From Sulfurovum xiamenensis (GTDB lineage Bacteria > Campylobacterota > Campylobacteria > Campylobacterales > Sulfurovaceae), in assembly GCF_030347995.1 (NCBI RefSeq), contig NZ_JAQIBC010000002.1:62001-126000 (forward strand): a DNA stretch of 64,000 nt, in the 5' to 3' direction. Both the position numbers and the translations under genes were made by a program. The notes below the pieces were generated by a model that was not told the origin of the DNA, ran no database searches, and saw only the letters and a list, made by a program, of their open reading frames with translations. Positions 35,874 through 45,210 of the stretch are shown one piece after another. Position 1 is the stretch's first letter; each line of letters starts with the position of its first letter.

Positions 35874-36638
35874 TTAGTTAAAATCATTTAAGATAAATAA
35901 TACAATTTCAAATGCAATCAAAATGATGATGATCCATTCTAAAGTACTACTGTGTTTATGATTTTGTTCATCTGCAAGAATGGCCAATACCTCCTGCATT
36001 ACATTCATTTTTCTATTAAGAATTTCGATACGTGGTTGAAGTTCAAGATACTTTCTCATACTTTGATAATAAATATCCAGTTCAGGATACTCCCAGAAAA
36101 ACTCCGGTGTATCTAAAAGTTCAAAATGTAAATAGATGTTCGATTTTGTAATAAAAAGACGGCCTCTCTCTTTGGCTATTTCCCGTCTGCTCATATTGAC
36201 ACGACCATTTTCAGCAAGATCCAAAGGAATATGCTCAGTGAGTTCCAGGGCTTTTTTTATGGAATCTTCAAAGCTTCCCAGCATGATAGATTGCTCAATG
36301 GCATAGGATATGGAAAGCTTTTTTAATTCATCATCAGAATCGATATAGATAGTGTCTAATTCAATTTTAACAGGCTGGATCGGAGAAATGTGATACTTGT
36401 AGTCTTCTAAGATCTTGATCGCACCGATCGAAGAACTGATCGTTTTCAGAAAGTATTCTTCATCGTCAAAATCCCAGAATATGACCACACCATATTCAAA
36501 CAAAAAACAGAGATCGTTGTCTTTTTCGATGATGAGCACATCTTTTAAAAGTTTTGCGCGAAACGTACCAACCACTTCTTTCCTGATCAGATCAAAATCA
36601 AAACCATCGGTAAATTTATATGCTTTTATAATCCCCAT
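35874..36638 (-). CDS. DUF155 / RMD1-family protein with C-terminal anchor
   Basis: A 254-residue protein whose middle (GVVIFWDFDDEEY, YAIEQSIMLGSFEDSI, RGRLFITKSNIYLHFELLDTPEFFWE in parts) matches the RMD1/DUF155 family known from yeast and many bacteria. One hydrophobic helix closes the protein (~232-252), so it is tail-anchored. The biochemical role is unknown. Confidence 0.85.
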   Translation of the reverse strand: MGIIKAYKFTDGFDFDLIRKEVVGTFRAKLLKDVLIIEKDNDLCFLFEYGVVIFWDFDDEEYFLKTISSSIGAIKILEDYKYHISPIQPVKIELDTIYIDSDDELKKLSISYAIEQSIMLGSFEDSIKKALELTEHIPLDLAENGRVNMSRREIAKERGRLFITKSNIYLHFELLDTPEFFWEYPELDIYYQSMRKYLELQPRIEILNRKMNVMQEVLAILADEQNHKHSSTLEWIIIILIAFEIVLFILNDFN

Positions 36639-36710
36639 CTATCGGTCCTTTACAGTTTCTAAAGTATATTATAGAATAAAAATGCCTGATATCACTAAAG
36701 TACACATATT

Positions 36711-37544
36711 TTATTTTGCTACATTGTCCGATCTTAGTATGTAGGTAAATTCATCCTTATTGTTGTAACCGATCACATTTTTATAGCTTTTTTGCGTTTG
36801 ATGGTCTATGAAATGTATAATAGGTGTAAATCCTGTATCAAATTCTTTTGGAAACGGATCTTTCTCTTTATTGAGAATGAGAGGGATATAATTTTTTTGT
36901 ACGATCTCATTGATCTCATTTTTAAGCAGGACTCTTTGCTCAAATTTACGACACCAGGGACAGAAATTCGATACCAGAACAAGCATGATGTTTTTTTGCA
37001 GTTTTTTTGACTTTTTGACCGCTTCATCATAATTAGTTTCATAATGCATTTCAGATGCAAAATTCTCTTCATTGATCACTACTTTTGAGATCTTTTTATT
37101 CTCTTCCAGATATTGTTCCGAGAACTTTAAAAGCATCGTATCAAAGGTATCTTCAAATGCATCTTCCGGGTCATCACCATCTTTCAATACAAAATGTCCC
37201 ATATCCTGATAGGTCAGGGCAAATGTTTTCTCATAGTTGTCCAAACGTTTTACCTCTTCTCCGATAAGCAGTTGAATATTGATCATGGTACTTCCATTGA
37301 TTGGTGTTTCATTGACCAGTACAGCTAAGGATCTTGGGTCATAACCTTTGGTGTCGATCTTAAGATCATCGGTCATTGTCTGTAGACTATCCATGATCAT
37401 ACTTTTATATGATTTTGGAATGGTTTTACCGGATATTTCCACCACCAAATAGACTTTTTTGACACCCGACAACGTAAATATTGTTGATGCGTTCAATAGG
37501 ATATTGGTAAAAAATACCAAGAGAAGGATTTTTTTTAATTTCAT
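36711..37544 (-). CDS. Exported thioredoxin-like protein
   Basis: A 277-residue protein with an N-terminal signal peptide (~1-19). The first ~150 residues form an unrecognised domain; the second half is a thioredoxin-like domain with the redox motif CPWC in VSNFCPWCRKFEQR and a cis-Pro-like TPIIHF. It probably works in the periplasm on disulphides or metal-bound thiols. The start overlaps the stop of the small gene before it (ATGA), making a three-gene operon with the AhpD-like gene. Confidence 0.82.
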   Translation of the reverse strand: MKLKKILLLVFFTNILLNASTIFTLSGVKKVYLVVEISGKTIPKSYKSMIMDSLQTMTDDLKIDTKGYDPRSLAVLVNETPINGSTMINIQLLIGEEVKRLDNYEKTFALTYQDMGHFVLKDGDDPEDAFEDTFDTMLLKFSEQYLEENKKISKVVINEENFASEMHYETNYDEAVKKSKKLQKNIMLVLVSNFCPWCRKFEQRVLLKNEINEIVQKNYIPLILNKEKDPFPKEFDTGFTPIIHFIDHQTQKSYKNVIGYNNKDEFTYILRSDNVAK

Positions 37545-37738
37545 GAAGGTTTACTCACTTTATTGGCTCTGTAATGTATTGTTTTTGTTTTTGGATTTTC
37601 CGGACCTCTAAAGGCAGCATCTTTCTCATCCCATTTTAATTTTTTTGCTTGTTCTTCATACGGTGCACCAATGAGATAAAAAATAAAATCCCATATTCCA
37701 ATGAAAAAATTCTTTATAAGCCTGAATACATTTTTCAT
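37541..37738 (-). CDS. Small membrane-associated protein in redox operon
   Basis: A 65-residue protein with one hydrophobic stretch (~8-24) and a polar, basic tail. No family is recognised. Overlaps of 4 bases on both sides (ATGA) with the AhpD-like and thioredoxin-like genes show tight coupling. Confidence 0.7.
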   Translation of the reverse strand: MKNVFRLIKNFFIGIWDFIFYLIGAPYEEQAKKLKWDEKDAAFRGPENPKTKTIHYRANKVSKPS

Positions 37739-38268
37739 GACTCTCCTAACCCAAATACATTTGAAAGGGTGTTAATATAGTTAAAATAGCCTGTAATAGA
37801 AACAGCTTCAAGGATCTGTAAGTCACTGTATCCATATGCTTTCAGTGCATCTATTTCTGATTTAAGAATTTTATAGTTTTCTTTTCCTGAGGCTTTGATA
37901 CAAAAGTTCAATAAAGCTTTCTCACTCTCTGGAACATTCATGGCATCTACTCCATGAAGCACTTCTTCTATACGATCTTCAGACATACCAAGCATTTTTG
38001 CAATGCCTTTGTGGACATCTACACACATTTTACAGCCGTTTTCTAAAGAGATAAGTAGTGCAATGGATTCTTTGGTATCATAAGAGAGAGTTGTCTCATC
38101 CAGCAGGTATTTCTGGATCATTCCATCTGTTGCAAAATAGATCTTTTCATCTAAAGCCAAGAGTTTAAATATATCACCCAGTTGTCCAGTCTTCTCCAGT
38201 ATAGGTTGTGCTCTTTTTTGAATCTCAGGAGACATGTCTTCAAATTCGGGTAATTGTATGTGTGCCAT
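37735..38268 (-). CDS. AhpD-like / carboxymuconolactone-decarboxylase family protein
   Basis: A 177-residue AhpD-fold protein. ENGCKMCVDVHKG carries the E-x-x-C-x-x-C-x-x-x-H motif of peroxidase-active members, and the helix pattern around it fits. It probably reduces peroxides or works with a thiol carrier; the linked thioredoxin-like gene fits that idea. The gene is divergent from a MerR regulator with an operator-like palindrome between them. Confidence 0.85.
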   Translation of the reverse strand: MAHIQLPEFEDMSPEIQKRAQPILEKTGQLGDIFKLLALDEKIYFATDGMIQKYLLDETTLSYDTKESIALLISLENGCKMCVDVHKGIAKMLGMSEDRIEEVLHGVDAMNVPESEKALLNFCIKASGKENYKILKSEIDALKAYGYSDLQILEAVSITGYFNYINTLSNVFGLGES

Positions 38269-38296
38269 TTCTTTCCTTAATGTAATGAGTGTCTAA

Positions 38297-38338
38297 AACG
38301 TAAAGTTTAACTTAACGTTTTTAATTATATGCTATAAT
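38297..38338. promoter_or_regulatory. Operator-like palindrome and -10 box between AhpD-like operon and merR-type gene
   Basis: A near-perfect 23-bp palindrome (38297-38319; AACGT at one end, ACGTT at the other, two mismatching positions) lies at the -35 position of a TATAAT box (38333-38338) for the MerR-type gene. A related half, AAGTTAAACGT, is at 38350-38360. Together they look like binding sites for the divergent regulator. Confidence 0.6.
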
Positions 38339-38373
38339 TCTTTAAATTAAAGTTAAACGTAAAAGGCTAAGAA

Positions 38374-39051
38374 ATGGAATATAAAATATCTGAACTTGTT
38401 GCAAAGACAGGTGTACCTAAGTCAACCATTTTGTATTACATTAGAGAAGGCTTACTTCCAGAAGCAAATAAGATCAAATCAAATGTGCATCGCTACAATG
38501 ATCAACATATAGAACTTATCCAGTATATCAAATATATGCAAGAAGAGATAGGCAGCAGTAATGAACAGATCAGATTTGCTCTGCAGAACCAAAATCAGTC
38601 TCTATCCACTTCAGCAACCATGCTGCAGCCATTGATGAATACACTCAGTGATATTCCTTCAGATGCGAAGCATTTTACCAAAGAAGAGTTTATTGAGCAT
38701 TACAATGTGGATGCAACGCTTTTAGAAACACTTTTAAACGATGGTATAGTGTTACCTATACATGAAGATGATTATACAGACAGAGAGGCAAGTATGGTCA
38801 AGCTGGTAACGTATTTTAAAGAAGTGGGTGTGGACCATAATGTACTAAAGGCATATGTAGATCATGCCAAGGCACTCAGTGAACTTGAATATCAAATGCA
38901 AGCCAAGCTCTGTAGTGTACGTGATGATGAGAACTTTTCAACACTTTGGAAGATCATGTTTGACACGTTATTTAATGCCAAGCCCTATCTTTTTAACCGT
39001 AATACCTATCAGGTTTTACTCAATGCAGTGAAGAGTGAAGTGAAAGAATAA
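38374..39051 (+). CDS. MerR-family transcription regulator
   Basis: A 225-residue regulator. The N-terminal winged helix has ISELVAKTGVPKSTILYYI and REGLLP, the MerR DNA-binding pattern, then a dimer helix (~70-100). The C-terminal ~125 residues are not a known small metal-binding tail, so the ligand is unknown. It likely controls itself and the divergent AhpD-like operon through the palindrome between them. Confidence 0.88.
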   Translation: MEYKISELVAKTGVPKSTILYYIREGLLPEANKIKSNVHRYNDQHIELIQYIKYMQEEIGSSNEQIRFALQNQNQSLSTSATMLQPLMNTLSDIPSDAKHFTKEEFIEHYNVDATLLETLLNDGIVLPIHEDDYTDREASMVKLVTYFKEVGVDHNVLKAYVDHAKALSELEYQMQAKLCSVRDDENFSTLWKIMFDTLFNAKPYLFNRNTYQVLLNAVKSEVKE

Positions 39052-39079
39052 TGCTTATGCTTCAATTTTCACAATACAG

Positions 39080-39886
39080 CTATAAGTGTTTGCTAAATCT
39101 TGCAAACAAAGGATGGTGATCAGAAAGCTTATGGTTTCTTTCTATACTCTGTTCAACCAGTGCAATACCCCTGTAAAAAATAAAATCCAAATGATTTCGC
39201 ATAAAAGACTTCACCCTGTCACTTGTTGAAAATGGTACAGGATCAAAATTTAGGTCTTTCATTTTGGTGTGTAGGAATTTCATTCTCCTTTTATTCCAGG
39301 AGTTGAAATCACCGGCAATGATCATTGGACCATCATAATCATCGATGATCTGAATCATGTTGTCTATCTCTCTGTAGTAGTGTCTGTTTTCTCTAAAATT
39401 GATCGCATGAAGATTTAAGATCCATAAAGGAGAACCGTCTGCAAAAGCGTGCTTGGTCAAAAGCAGACTTTTATGTGGACCGAAGATGAGCTCTTTACCA
39501 TGTGACAGGAAAGGCTTACTGTACTCTGCTCTACACTTACTTGCTGTTAAGACACCATAAAAAGTAGAACCTTTTTCCAAATTTGCCGCAGCACTGAATG
39601 TGAGACTTGGAAGATTGAGTTCTGTATCATGTTTAAAATCAGCTTCCTGAAACAAATAGAAGTCAACCGGTTTCTTTTTGGAAAATTCTTCAATATAGTT
39701 ACTGAAGGAAAAAGTATCATTGTTCTTATGCACATTCCAGCAAAGCACACTAAATTTATCTGGTACAGTATCATCACACACGGTATGGGAATAACTGTGA
39801 TGATAGAGTGATGGTTTGACGATCAGGGATTTTAATTGGCTTAGCATAAAATAATTATAGCATAAATGGTGTTTATTTATTTGCAT
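39080..39886 (-). CDS. Endonuclease/exonuclease/phosphatase family protein
   Basis: A protein of 255-268 residues with the EEP fold: VLCWNVHKN near the start, FQEAD with the metal-binding Glu, NLHAINFRE, IIAGDFNSW, and LSDHHPLFA at the end with the catalytic Asp-His. It may cut DNA, RNA or phosphodiester lipids; the substrate is open. The start is uncertain: 39886, or the ATG at 39847 only a few bases after a TATAAT-like box. Confidence 0.85.
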   Translation of the reverse strand: MQINKHHLCYNYFMLSQLKSLIVKPSLYHHSYSHTVCDDTVPDKFSVLCWNVHKNNDTFSFSNYIEEFSKKKPVDFYLFQEADFKHDTELNLPSLTFSAAANLEKGSTFYGVLTASKCRAEYSKPFLSHGKELIFGPHKSLLLTKHAFADGSPLWILNLHAINFRENRHYYREIDNMIQIIDDYDGPMIIAGDFNSWNKRRMKFLHTKMKDLNFDPVPFSTSDRVKSFMRNHLDFIFYRGIALVEQSIERNHKLSDHHPLFARFSKHL

Positions 39887-39904
39887 TATTATGACATCTT
39901 AAAG

Positions 39905-39933
39905 TTGACAGAATGGTTCATTAAGAGTAGAAT
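39905..39933 (+). promoter_or_regulatory. Sigma-70-type promoter of ppsA
   Basis: TTGACA (39905-39910), 17-base spacer, TAGAAT (39928-39933), 18 bases before the start codon. The spacing and boxes match those found before the gene at 48215. Confidence 0.6.
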
Positions 39934-39950
39934 AAAAAAAAGGATAGCTT

Positions 39951-42362
39951 ATGTCTCAGTATATTAAATGGTTTAATGAGCTTGGTATAGAAGATGTGGA
40001 TCTGGTTGGTGGTAAAAATGCTTCACTGGGTGAGATGTATCAAAATCTTACGCAGGAAGGTATCCGTATCCCTAATGGTTTTGCGATTACTGCGGATGCC
40101 TATCGTTTTGTGCTAGAGCGTAATGACGCATGGGGAAAACTACATACACTACTGGATGACCTTGACCCCGATGATGTTACGCAGTTACAGGAAAGAGGAA
40201 AGCGTTGTCGGGAGATCATCAATAACTGTACGCTACCTGATGAGATGATCGACCAGATAGATCAAGCCTATCAAGCACTGAAAGAAGAATATGGTGACGA
40301 TGTAAGTCTTGCGGTGAGAAGCTCGGCAACAGCTGAAGACTCTCCAGAAGCATCCTTTGCGGGACAAAATGAAAGTTATCTGAACATTCAGGGGTTGGAT
40401 GCCTTATTGGATGCCTATAAGCGCTGCCTGGCTTCAAATTTTACAGACCGTTCCATACATTATAAATTTGTTCATGGATTTGATAACATGAAAGTGTATC
40501 TCAGTGTCGTTGTGATGAAAATGGTTAGAAGTGACATTGGTGAGAGCGGGGTCATGTTTTCCATAGATTCAGAAACAGGATTTAAAGATGTTGTTTTCAT
40601 CAATGCAGCGTACGGTTTAGGTGAGAACATTGTCCAGGGGAGTATCGCTCCTGACAGTTTTTATGTTCATAAACCGACATTCAAAAAAGGATATCGTGCT
40701 GTTTTAAGACGAAAACTTGGAAGTAAAGCACTTAAAATGATCTTTTCAGAGGGAATCAATCAGGATAATCTTGCCGTAGAGTATACGAAGAATATAGACA
40801 CGCCTAAAGAAGAAAAAGAGAAGTTTTGTATCACTGATGAAGATGTACTTCTTCTGGCTGATTATGCCATAAAGATCGAAGAACACTATTCGAAACAGGC
40901 AGGATATCAGAAACCGATGGATATGGAGTGGGCAAAAGACGGTGTGGATGGACATATCTATATCGTGCAGGCACGCCCGGAAACTGTGGAGTCCCGAAAA
41001 GAAGATCGAGTGCTTGAAATGTACCGATTAAAGGAACAGAGTAAAGTTTTACTGACAGGCCAGGCCGTAGGTACGAAAATAGGTGCAGGAAAGGTATGTA
41101 AGATCGTTGATCCAAGCAACCTGAAAGATTTTAAAGTAGGTGATGTACTGGTTGCAGAAACGACCAGTCCTGATTGGGAACCTGTTATGAAGATCGCTTC
41201 GGCCATTGTGACGAACACGGGTGGAAGAACCTGTCATGCAGCTATCGTCTCGAGAGAATTAGGGAAACCTGCGATTGTAGGAGTTGAAAATGCTGTAGAG
41301 ACGTTAGTGGATGGCCAAGAGATCACAGTAAGTTGTGCAGAGGGTGAAACCGGTTTGATCCATGAGGGGATCTTGGATTATGAGGTCATTAAAACAGATC
41401 TTAGTACGCTACCAAAAACGAAGACACAGATCATGATGAACCTTGGTAATCCGGACATGGCATTTACATTGGCTTCACTGCCTGTGGATGGCATAGGCCT
41501 GGCACGCATGGAGTTCATTATCAATACATCCATCAAAGTACATCCGATGGCACTGATACATCCCGAAAAGATCGATGAGACCACAGATAGAAAGATCGGT
41601 CAACTCACAACCGGATATGACAACCCTGAATCCTATTTTGTAAAAGTACTCTCTGAAGGTGTTGCGAGCATTGCATCAGCAGTCTATCCTAACCCCTGTG
41701 TCGTGAGAATGAGCGACTTTAAAACCAATGAATATGCTTCACTGCTTGGAGGAGAGTTCTTTGAAATGGATGAAGCCAATCCTATGATCGGTTTTCGTGG
41801 TGCTTCACGCTATACACATCCAAACTATGAAGAGGGCTTTGCCCTGGAGTGTGCAGCAATGAAACATGTCAGAGAAGAGATGGGTTTTGATAATGTCATT
41901 TTGATGATACCTTTTTGCCGTAGAGTAGAAGAGGGACAGAGGGTATTGGATGCCATGGAGAAATATGGTCTGAAACGTGGTGAAAATGGTTTAAAGATCT
42001 ACGTTATGTGTGAGATACCGAACAATGTCATACAGATCGATGCATTTAGTAAACTTTTTGATGGATTCAGCATTGGTTCGAATGACTTAACCCAATTGAC
42101 ACTCGGGGTTGACCGGGATTCAGAGATCGTTGCATTTGATTATGATGAACGTGACCCGGGTGTGATGAAGATGATAGAAATGGCAGTAGAGGGGGCAAAA
42201 CGTAATGACCGACATAGCGGTATTTGTGGACAAGGACCTTCTGATTACCCTGAGATGGCGGAAGCTTTAGTTAAAATGGGTATAGAGTCTATCAGTTTGA
42301 ATCCTGATACTGTCCTACAAACGATTGTACATATCAGTGAATTGGAATCAAAGCATCTCTAG
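39951..42362 (+). CDS. ppsA: Phosphoenolpyruvate synthase
   Basis: Converts pyruvate, ATP and water to phosphoenolpyruvate, AMP and phosphate, feeding gluconeogenesis in an autotroph. The N-terminal ATP-grasp domain has VGGKNASLGEM and AVRSSATAEDSPEASFAGQ; the swivelling domain has GGRTCHAAIVSRELGKPA with the phosphorylated His; the C-terminal barrel has FSIGSNDLTQLTLGVDRDS and GICGQGPSD. The 803-residue length is normal. AAAGGATA precedes the ATG. Confidence 0.97.
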   Translation: MSQYIKWFNELGIEDVDLVGGKNASLGEMYQNLTQEGIRIPNGFAITADAYRFVLERNDAWGKLHTLLDDLDPDDVTQLQERGKRCREIINNCTLPDEMIDQIDQAYQALKEEYGDDVSLAVRSSATAEDSPEASFAGQNESYLNIQGLDALLDAYKRCLASNFTDRSIHYKFVHGFDNMKVYLSVVVMKMVRSDIGESGVMFSIDSETGFKDVVFINAAYGLGENIVQGSIAPDSFYVHKPTFKKGYRAVLRRKLGSKALKMIFSEGINQDNLAVEYTKNIDTPKEEKEKFCITDEDVLLLADYAIKIEEHYSKQAGYQKPMDMEWAKDGVDGHIYIVQARPETVESRKEDRVLEMYRLKEQSKVLLTGQAVGTKIGAGKVCKIVDPSNLKDFKVGDVLVAETTSPDWEPVMKIASAIVTNTGGRTCHAAIVSRELGKPAIVGVENAVETLVDGQEITVSCAEGETGLIHEGILDYEVIKTDLSTLPKTKTQIMMNLGNPDMAFTLASLPVDGIGLARMEFIINTSIKVHPMALIHPEKIDETTDRKIGQLTTGYDNPESYFVKVLSEGVASIASAVYPNPCVVRMSDFKTNEYASLLGGEFFEMDEANPMIGFRGASRYTHPNYEEGFALECAAMKHVREEMGFDNVILMIPFCRRVEEGQRVLDAMEKYGLKRGENGLKIYVMCEIPNNVIQIDAFSKLFDGFSIGSNDLTQLTLGVDRDSEIVAFDYDERDPGVMKMIEMAVEGAKRNDRHSGICGQGPSDYPEMAEALVKMGIESISLNPDTVLQTIVHISELESKHL

Positions 42363-42375
42363 CTGCCTTGGTAGG

Positions 42376-43539
42376 TCAGTAATAGGCTGCTATGATCGCA
42401 TAACAGACAAAGAACATCAGGTGAGAGAGTCCTTCGAAGTAGTTGGTCTGACCCTCTTCTGTACTTTTCCATGCAAGAATAATGGTCATGATCAGTGCAC
42501 CGATCTGCAGAGGATTAAAATCAAGAAAGAGATTGATCCCACTGAGGTGAGCCAGTCCGAGTAAAATGGGTACAGTGAGCAGGATGGAAACGACTGAGGC
42601 ACCCATCGCGATATTGACCACCCTTTGGATCTGGTCATTTTTGGCTGCTTTAACAGCGGTTGCAATTTCAGGTGCAACAGCAATGATCGCAATGATCAAA
42701 CCGGCAAGTCCAGCGGATATCCCAAAATCTTTTGCCATCTTGATACCATCCGTTGCAAACACTTCTGCACCTATAGAAATGATAGCGATGAGTACAAAGA
42801 TGGTAATGAAATTTCCTATATTGTTAAATCTTTCAAAAATATAAACACTGGCTACTTCTTCTTCCTCTTTACCTTCTTCTTGTCGTTTTCTCAGTCTGAA
42901 CATCCTGCTTCTTGCTGTTGCTTTGAAGAAGTGTGTATGGGTTCTTGTCTGAAAAATAAAAATAATAATATAAAAAAACATCAAGGCTACCGCAATGATC
43001 ATACTCACCTCTTTGAGTACGGATTCGTCATGCTCAGTCTGATTGAGCAGGCTTGGTACAAGTAATGCAAGGGCGGTAACCAATAGTATAGTGGTGTAGG
43101 TACTGGAAGTTTCTTTGTTATGTTCCTGCTCGGTAAATTTCAATCCACCGATAAATACTGCAAGCCCTAAGAGTACATTCATATCTACGATCACAGCCGA
43201 GATAATACCGCCTTTGACGGTCTCTACCACTTTTGGATCATGTAAGGCTTGAAGTAAAATGATGTAGAGAAGTATGATCTCAACAATAACCGCACTGAAT
43301 GTCAGGACAAAACTGGCATAGGGTTCTTCAAGTCTCTGAGAAAGTATTTCAGCAACTTCTGAAACCGTTAATGAGAGTGTAGCAATACCCAATGCTGCAA
43401 AAGAAGTAGCCAGATAACTATTTCCATATTGATGTAGAATGATCGCTGCAACTATAGCGATCAAACCTACGATAATATCCCAATAGTCTTCTATATATTC
43501 TTCAAAATGTATCTTTTTCATTGTGTCTGTTGTATCCAT
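42376..43539 (-). CDS. CaCA-family cation/proton antiporter (ChaA-like)
   Basis: A 387-residue membrane protein with ~11 helices and two alpha repeats, each with an acidic residue in a membrane segment: LGIATLSLTVSEVAEIL in the first half and IAVAPEIATAVKAAKND in the second. This fits Ca2+ or Na+/H+ antiporters. A charged cytoplasmic loop (RKRQEEGKEEEEVAS) separates the halves. It starts 12 bases after the mgtE stop, so the two ion transporters likely form an operon. Confidence 0.85.
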   Translation of the reverse strand: MDTTDTMKKIHFEEYIEDYWDIIVGLIAIVAAIILHQYGNSYLATSFAALGIATLSLTVSEVAEILSQRLEEPYASFVLTFSAVIVEIILLYIILLQALHDPKVVETVKGGIISAVIVDMNVLLGLAVFIGGLKFTEQEHNKETSSTYTTILLVTALALLVPSLLNQTEHDESVLKEVSMIIAVALMFFYIIIFIFQTRTHTHFFKATARSRMFRLRKRQEEGKEEEEVASVYIFERFNNIGNFITIFVLIAIISIGAEVFATDGIKMAKDFGISAGLAGLIIAIIAVAPEIATAVKAAKNDQIQRVVNIAMGASVVSILLTVPILLGLAHLSGINLFLDFNPLQIGALIMTIILAWKSTEEGQTNYFEGLSHLMFFVCYAIIAAYY

Positions 43540-43551
43540 AAATCTTCTCTT

Positions 43552-44913
43552 TTATAATAAAATAATAGTTGCAAGTCCAAGAAAACTGAAAAATCCAACT
43601 ACATCCGTTACCGTTGTTAAAAGAACAGTAGAACCTATGGCCGGGTCTACACCGAATTTTTTGAGCGTCAAGGGAATTACTGCACCGAAGAATCCGGCAG
43701 AAAAAAGATTCACTATCATCGCCATACCTATGACGATACCAAGCATAGGCATTTGAAACCACATGTAAGCGATCACACCCATAGTTACAGCATACACAAC
43801 ACCATTCATCAATGAGATGAAAACCTCTTTATAGATGGTTTTTTTTGCCTCATCTGCTTCTATATCTCCGAGTGCCATCTGTCTTACTGTAACTGTCAGT
43901 GTTTGTGTCCCGGCATTGCCTCCCATAGAAGCAACGATAGGCATTAAAATGGCGAGTGCAACAAGGGATTGAAGTGTTGTATCAAAAAGTCCGATGACCA
44001 GGGATGCGGCAATAGCTGTTAAAAGGTTAAGCCCCAGCCAAAGTCCTCTTGATCGGCCGATCTTCCAGATACTCTCCTCTTGTTCGGCTGTATCATTAAC
44101 ACCGGCAAGGTTATAGATCTGTTCTGTTGCACCTTCTTCTATGATATCATAGATGTCATCTGCGGTGATACGACCCATGAGGATACCTCTTTGATTCACT
44201 ACGGCGATCACACTGAGGTCATAGTTGGCAACCGTTTCGATCACATTTTTTATCTCCTCATGCGGGTCAACAGAAATAGTGATCTTTCCTTCTTCTATGA
44301 CATCCCTGTAGAGCTCTTTAGGTCCATGAAGAATAAGATCTTCCAGAGGTATCATACCGACGAACTTTCTCTTATTTGAAACAACAAATACATGATGTAC
44401 ATTGTCGATCTCTCTGTTTGCTTTCATCTTTTTGAGACGGAGTATTGAAGCGCCAATGGTTTCATCCAGATGCGCTTCAAAGACTTCTGTTTGCATATAA
44501 GAACCGGCTTCATGGTCTTCATATGATATGAGTTCTTCGATGGTATCCCTGTCCTCATCTGAGAGATTGGACATAATGGCATCTGCTTTCTCTTCATCTA
44601 CTTCTTCAATATGCTGTATCAAGACCGCTGCATCATCCGTATCGAGTGATTCAGTCAGTTTCGCAAGTTTTTTAGGACCATAATTGGTATAGAGTTCTTC
44701 TTGGAATGATTTTGGTAATTCTACGAGTACTTCTGCCAAAAGTGTACTCGGTAGTTTATTTAAAGATGCAGTATAGAGATCATTGTCAACTTCCCTGATC
44801 TCAATGAGTAGATCAGCGATATCAAAAGGGTGTACCCCAATGTCAATACCTTCATTATAGTGATGTATATGTTGCTCTAATGTATCTAATTTTTGTAAAA
44901 TTTCTTCATTCAT
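43552..44913 (-). CDS. mgtE: Magnesium transporter MgtE
   Basis: About 453 residues: N-terminal helical MgtE domain with acidic residues (~1-125), two CBS domains (~130-255), a connecting helix and five membrane helices with the conserved GGNAGTQTLTVTVRQMALG and late DPAIGSTVLLTTVTDVVGF pore segments. It is a Mg2+ channel gated by cytoplasmic Mg2+. Start at 44913 (GAGAG upstream) is preferred to a GTG 33 bases earlier. No M-box riboswitch is seen in its leader. Confidence 0.95.
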   Translation of the reverse strand: MNEEILQKLDTLEQHIHHYNEGIDIGVHPFDIADLLIEIREVDNDLYTASLNKLPSTLLAEVLVELPKSFQEELYTNYGPKKLAKLTESLDTDDAAVLIQHIEEVDEEKADAIMSNLSDEDRDTIEELISYEDHEAGSYMQTEVFEAHLDETIGASILRLKKMKANREIDNVHHVFVVSNKRKFVGMIPLEDLILHGPKELYRDVIEEGKITISVDPHEEIKNVIETVANYDLSVIAVVNQRGILMGRITADDIYDIIEEGATEQIYNLAGVNDTAEQEESIWKIGRSRGLWLGLNLLTAIAASLVIGLFDTTLQSLVALAILMPIVASMGGNAGTQTLTVTVRQMALGDIEADEAKKTIYKEVFISLMNGVVYAVTMGVIAYMWFQMPMLGIVIGMAMIVNLFSAGFFGAVIPLTLKKFGVDPAIGSTVLLTTVTDVVGFFSFLGLATIILL

Positions 44914-44999
44914 TGATATTTTCTCTCTAGCGTAAGTGGAGTGCACCTATGTATCCTTGATGTACATTTATGATCGCTTTAACGTGTATAAACTATATG

Positions 45000-45129
45000 A
45001 TTATAGCTTAGTATCAGTTATGTTTTTGCTTATTATAAGGCTATAAAAAAGAGATATAACACTTCTTCAATTTCTCTTTTTTCAGATATCCCAATTTCAT
45101 AAGAGATATAAAATATATGTATATATAAT
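45000..45129. other. mgtE / beta-CASP divergent spacer with AT-rich hairpin
   Basis: The ~300-base spacer 44914-45210 holds a minus-strand TATAAT (45000-45005) for mgtE, a plus-strand TATAAT (45124-45129) for the nuclease gene, and a perfect 10-bp inverted repeat AAAAAAGAGA / TCTCTTTTTT (45045-45054 with 45073-45082). The repeat would be a T-ended hairpin in both directions and may insulate the two promoters. Nothing else is recognised. Confidence 0.4.
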
Positions 45130-45210
45130 AAAGAATTTATCTATTGCTACCTAAGCTCAAATCAATATTTCAGAAAGTAAAATAAATATAGATAATATAA
45201 AGGAATAATA

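Noticed and set aside
44914-45040. M-box magnesium riboswitch before mgtE
   Set aside because: The leader after the likely -10 box is short and shows none of the M-box conserved strings.
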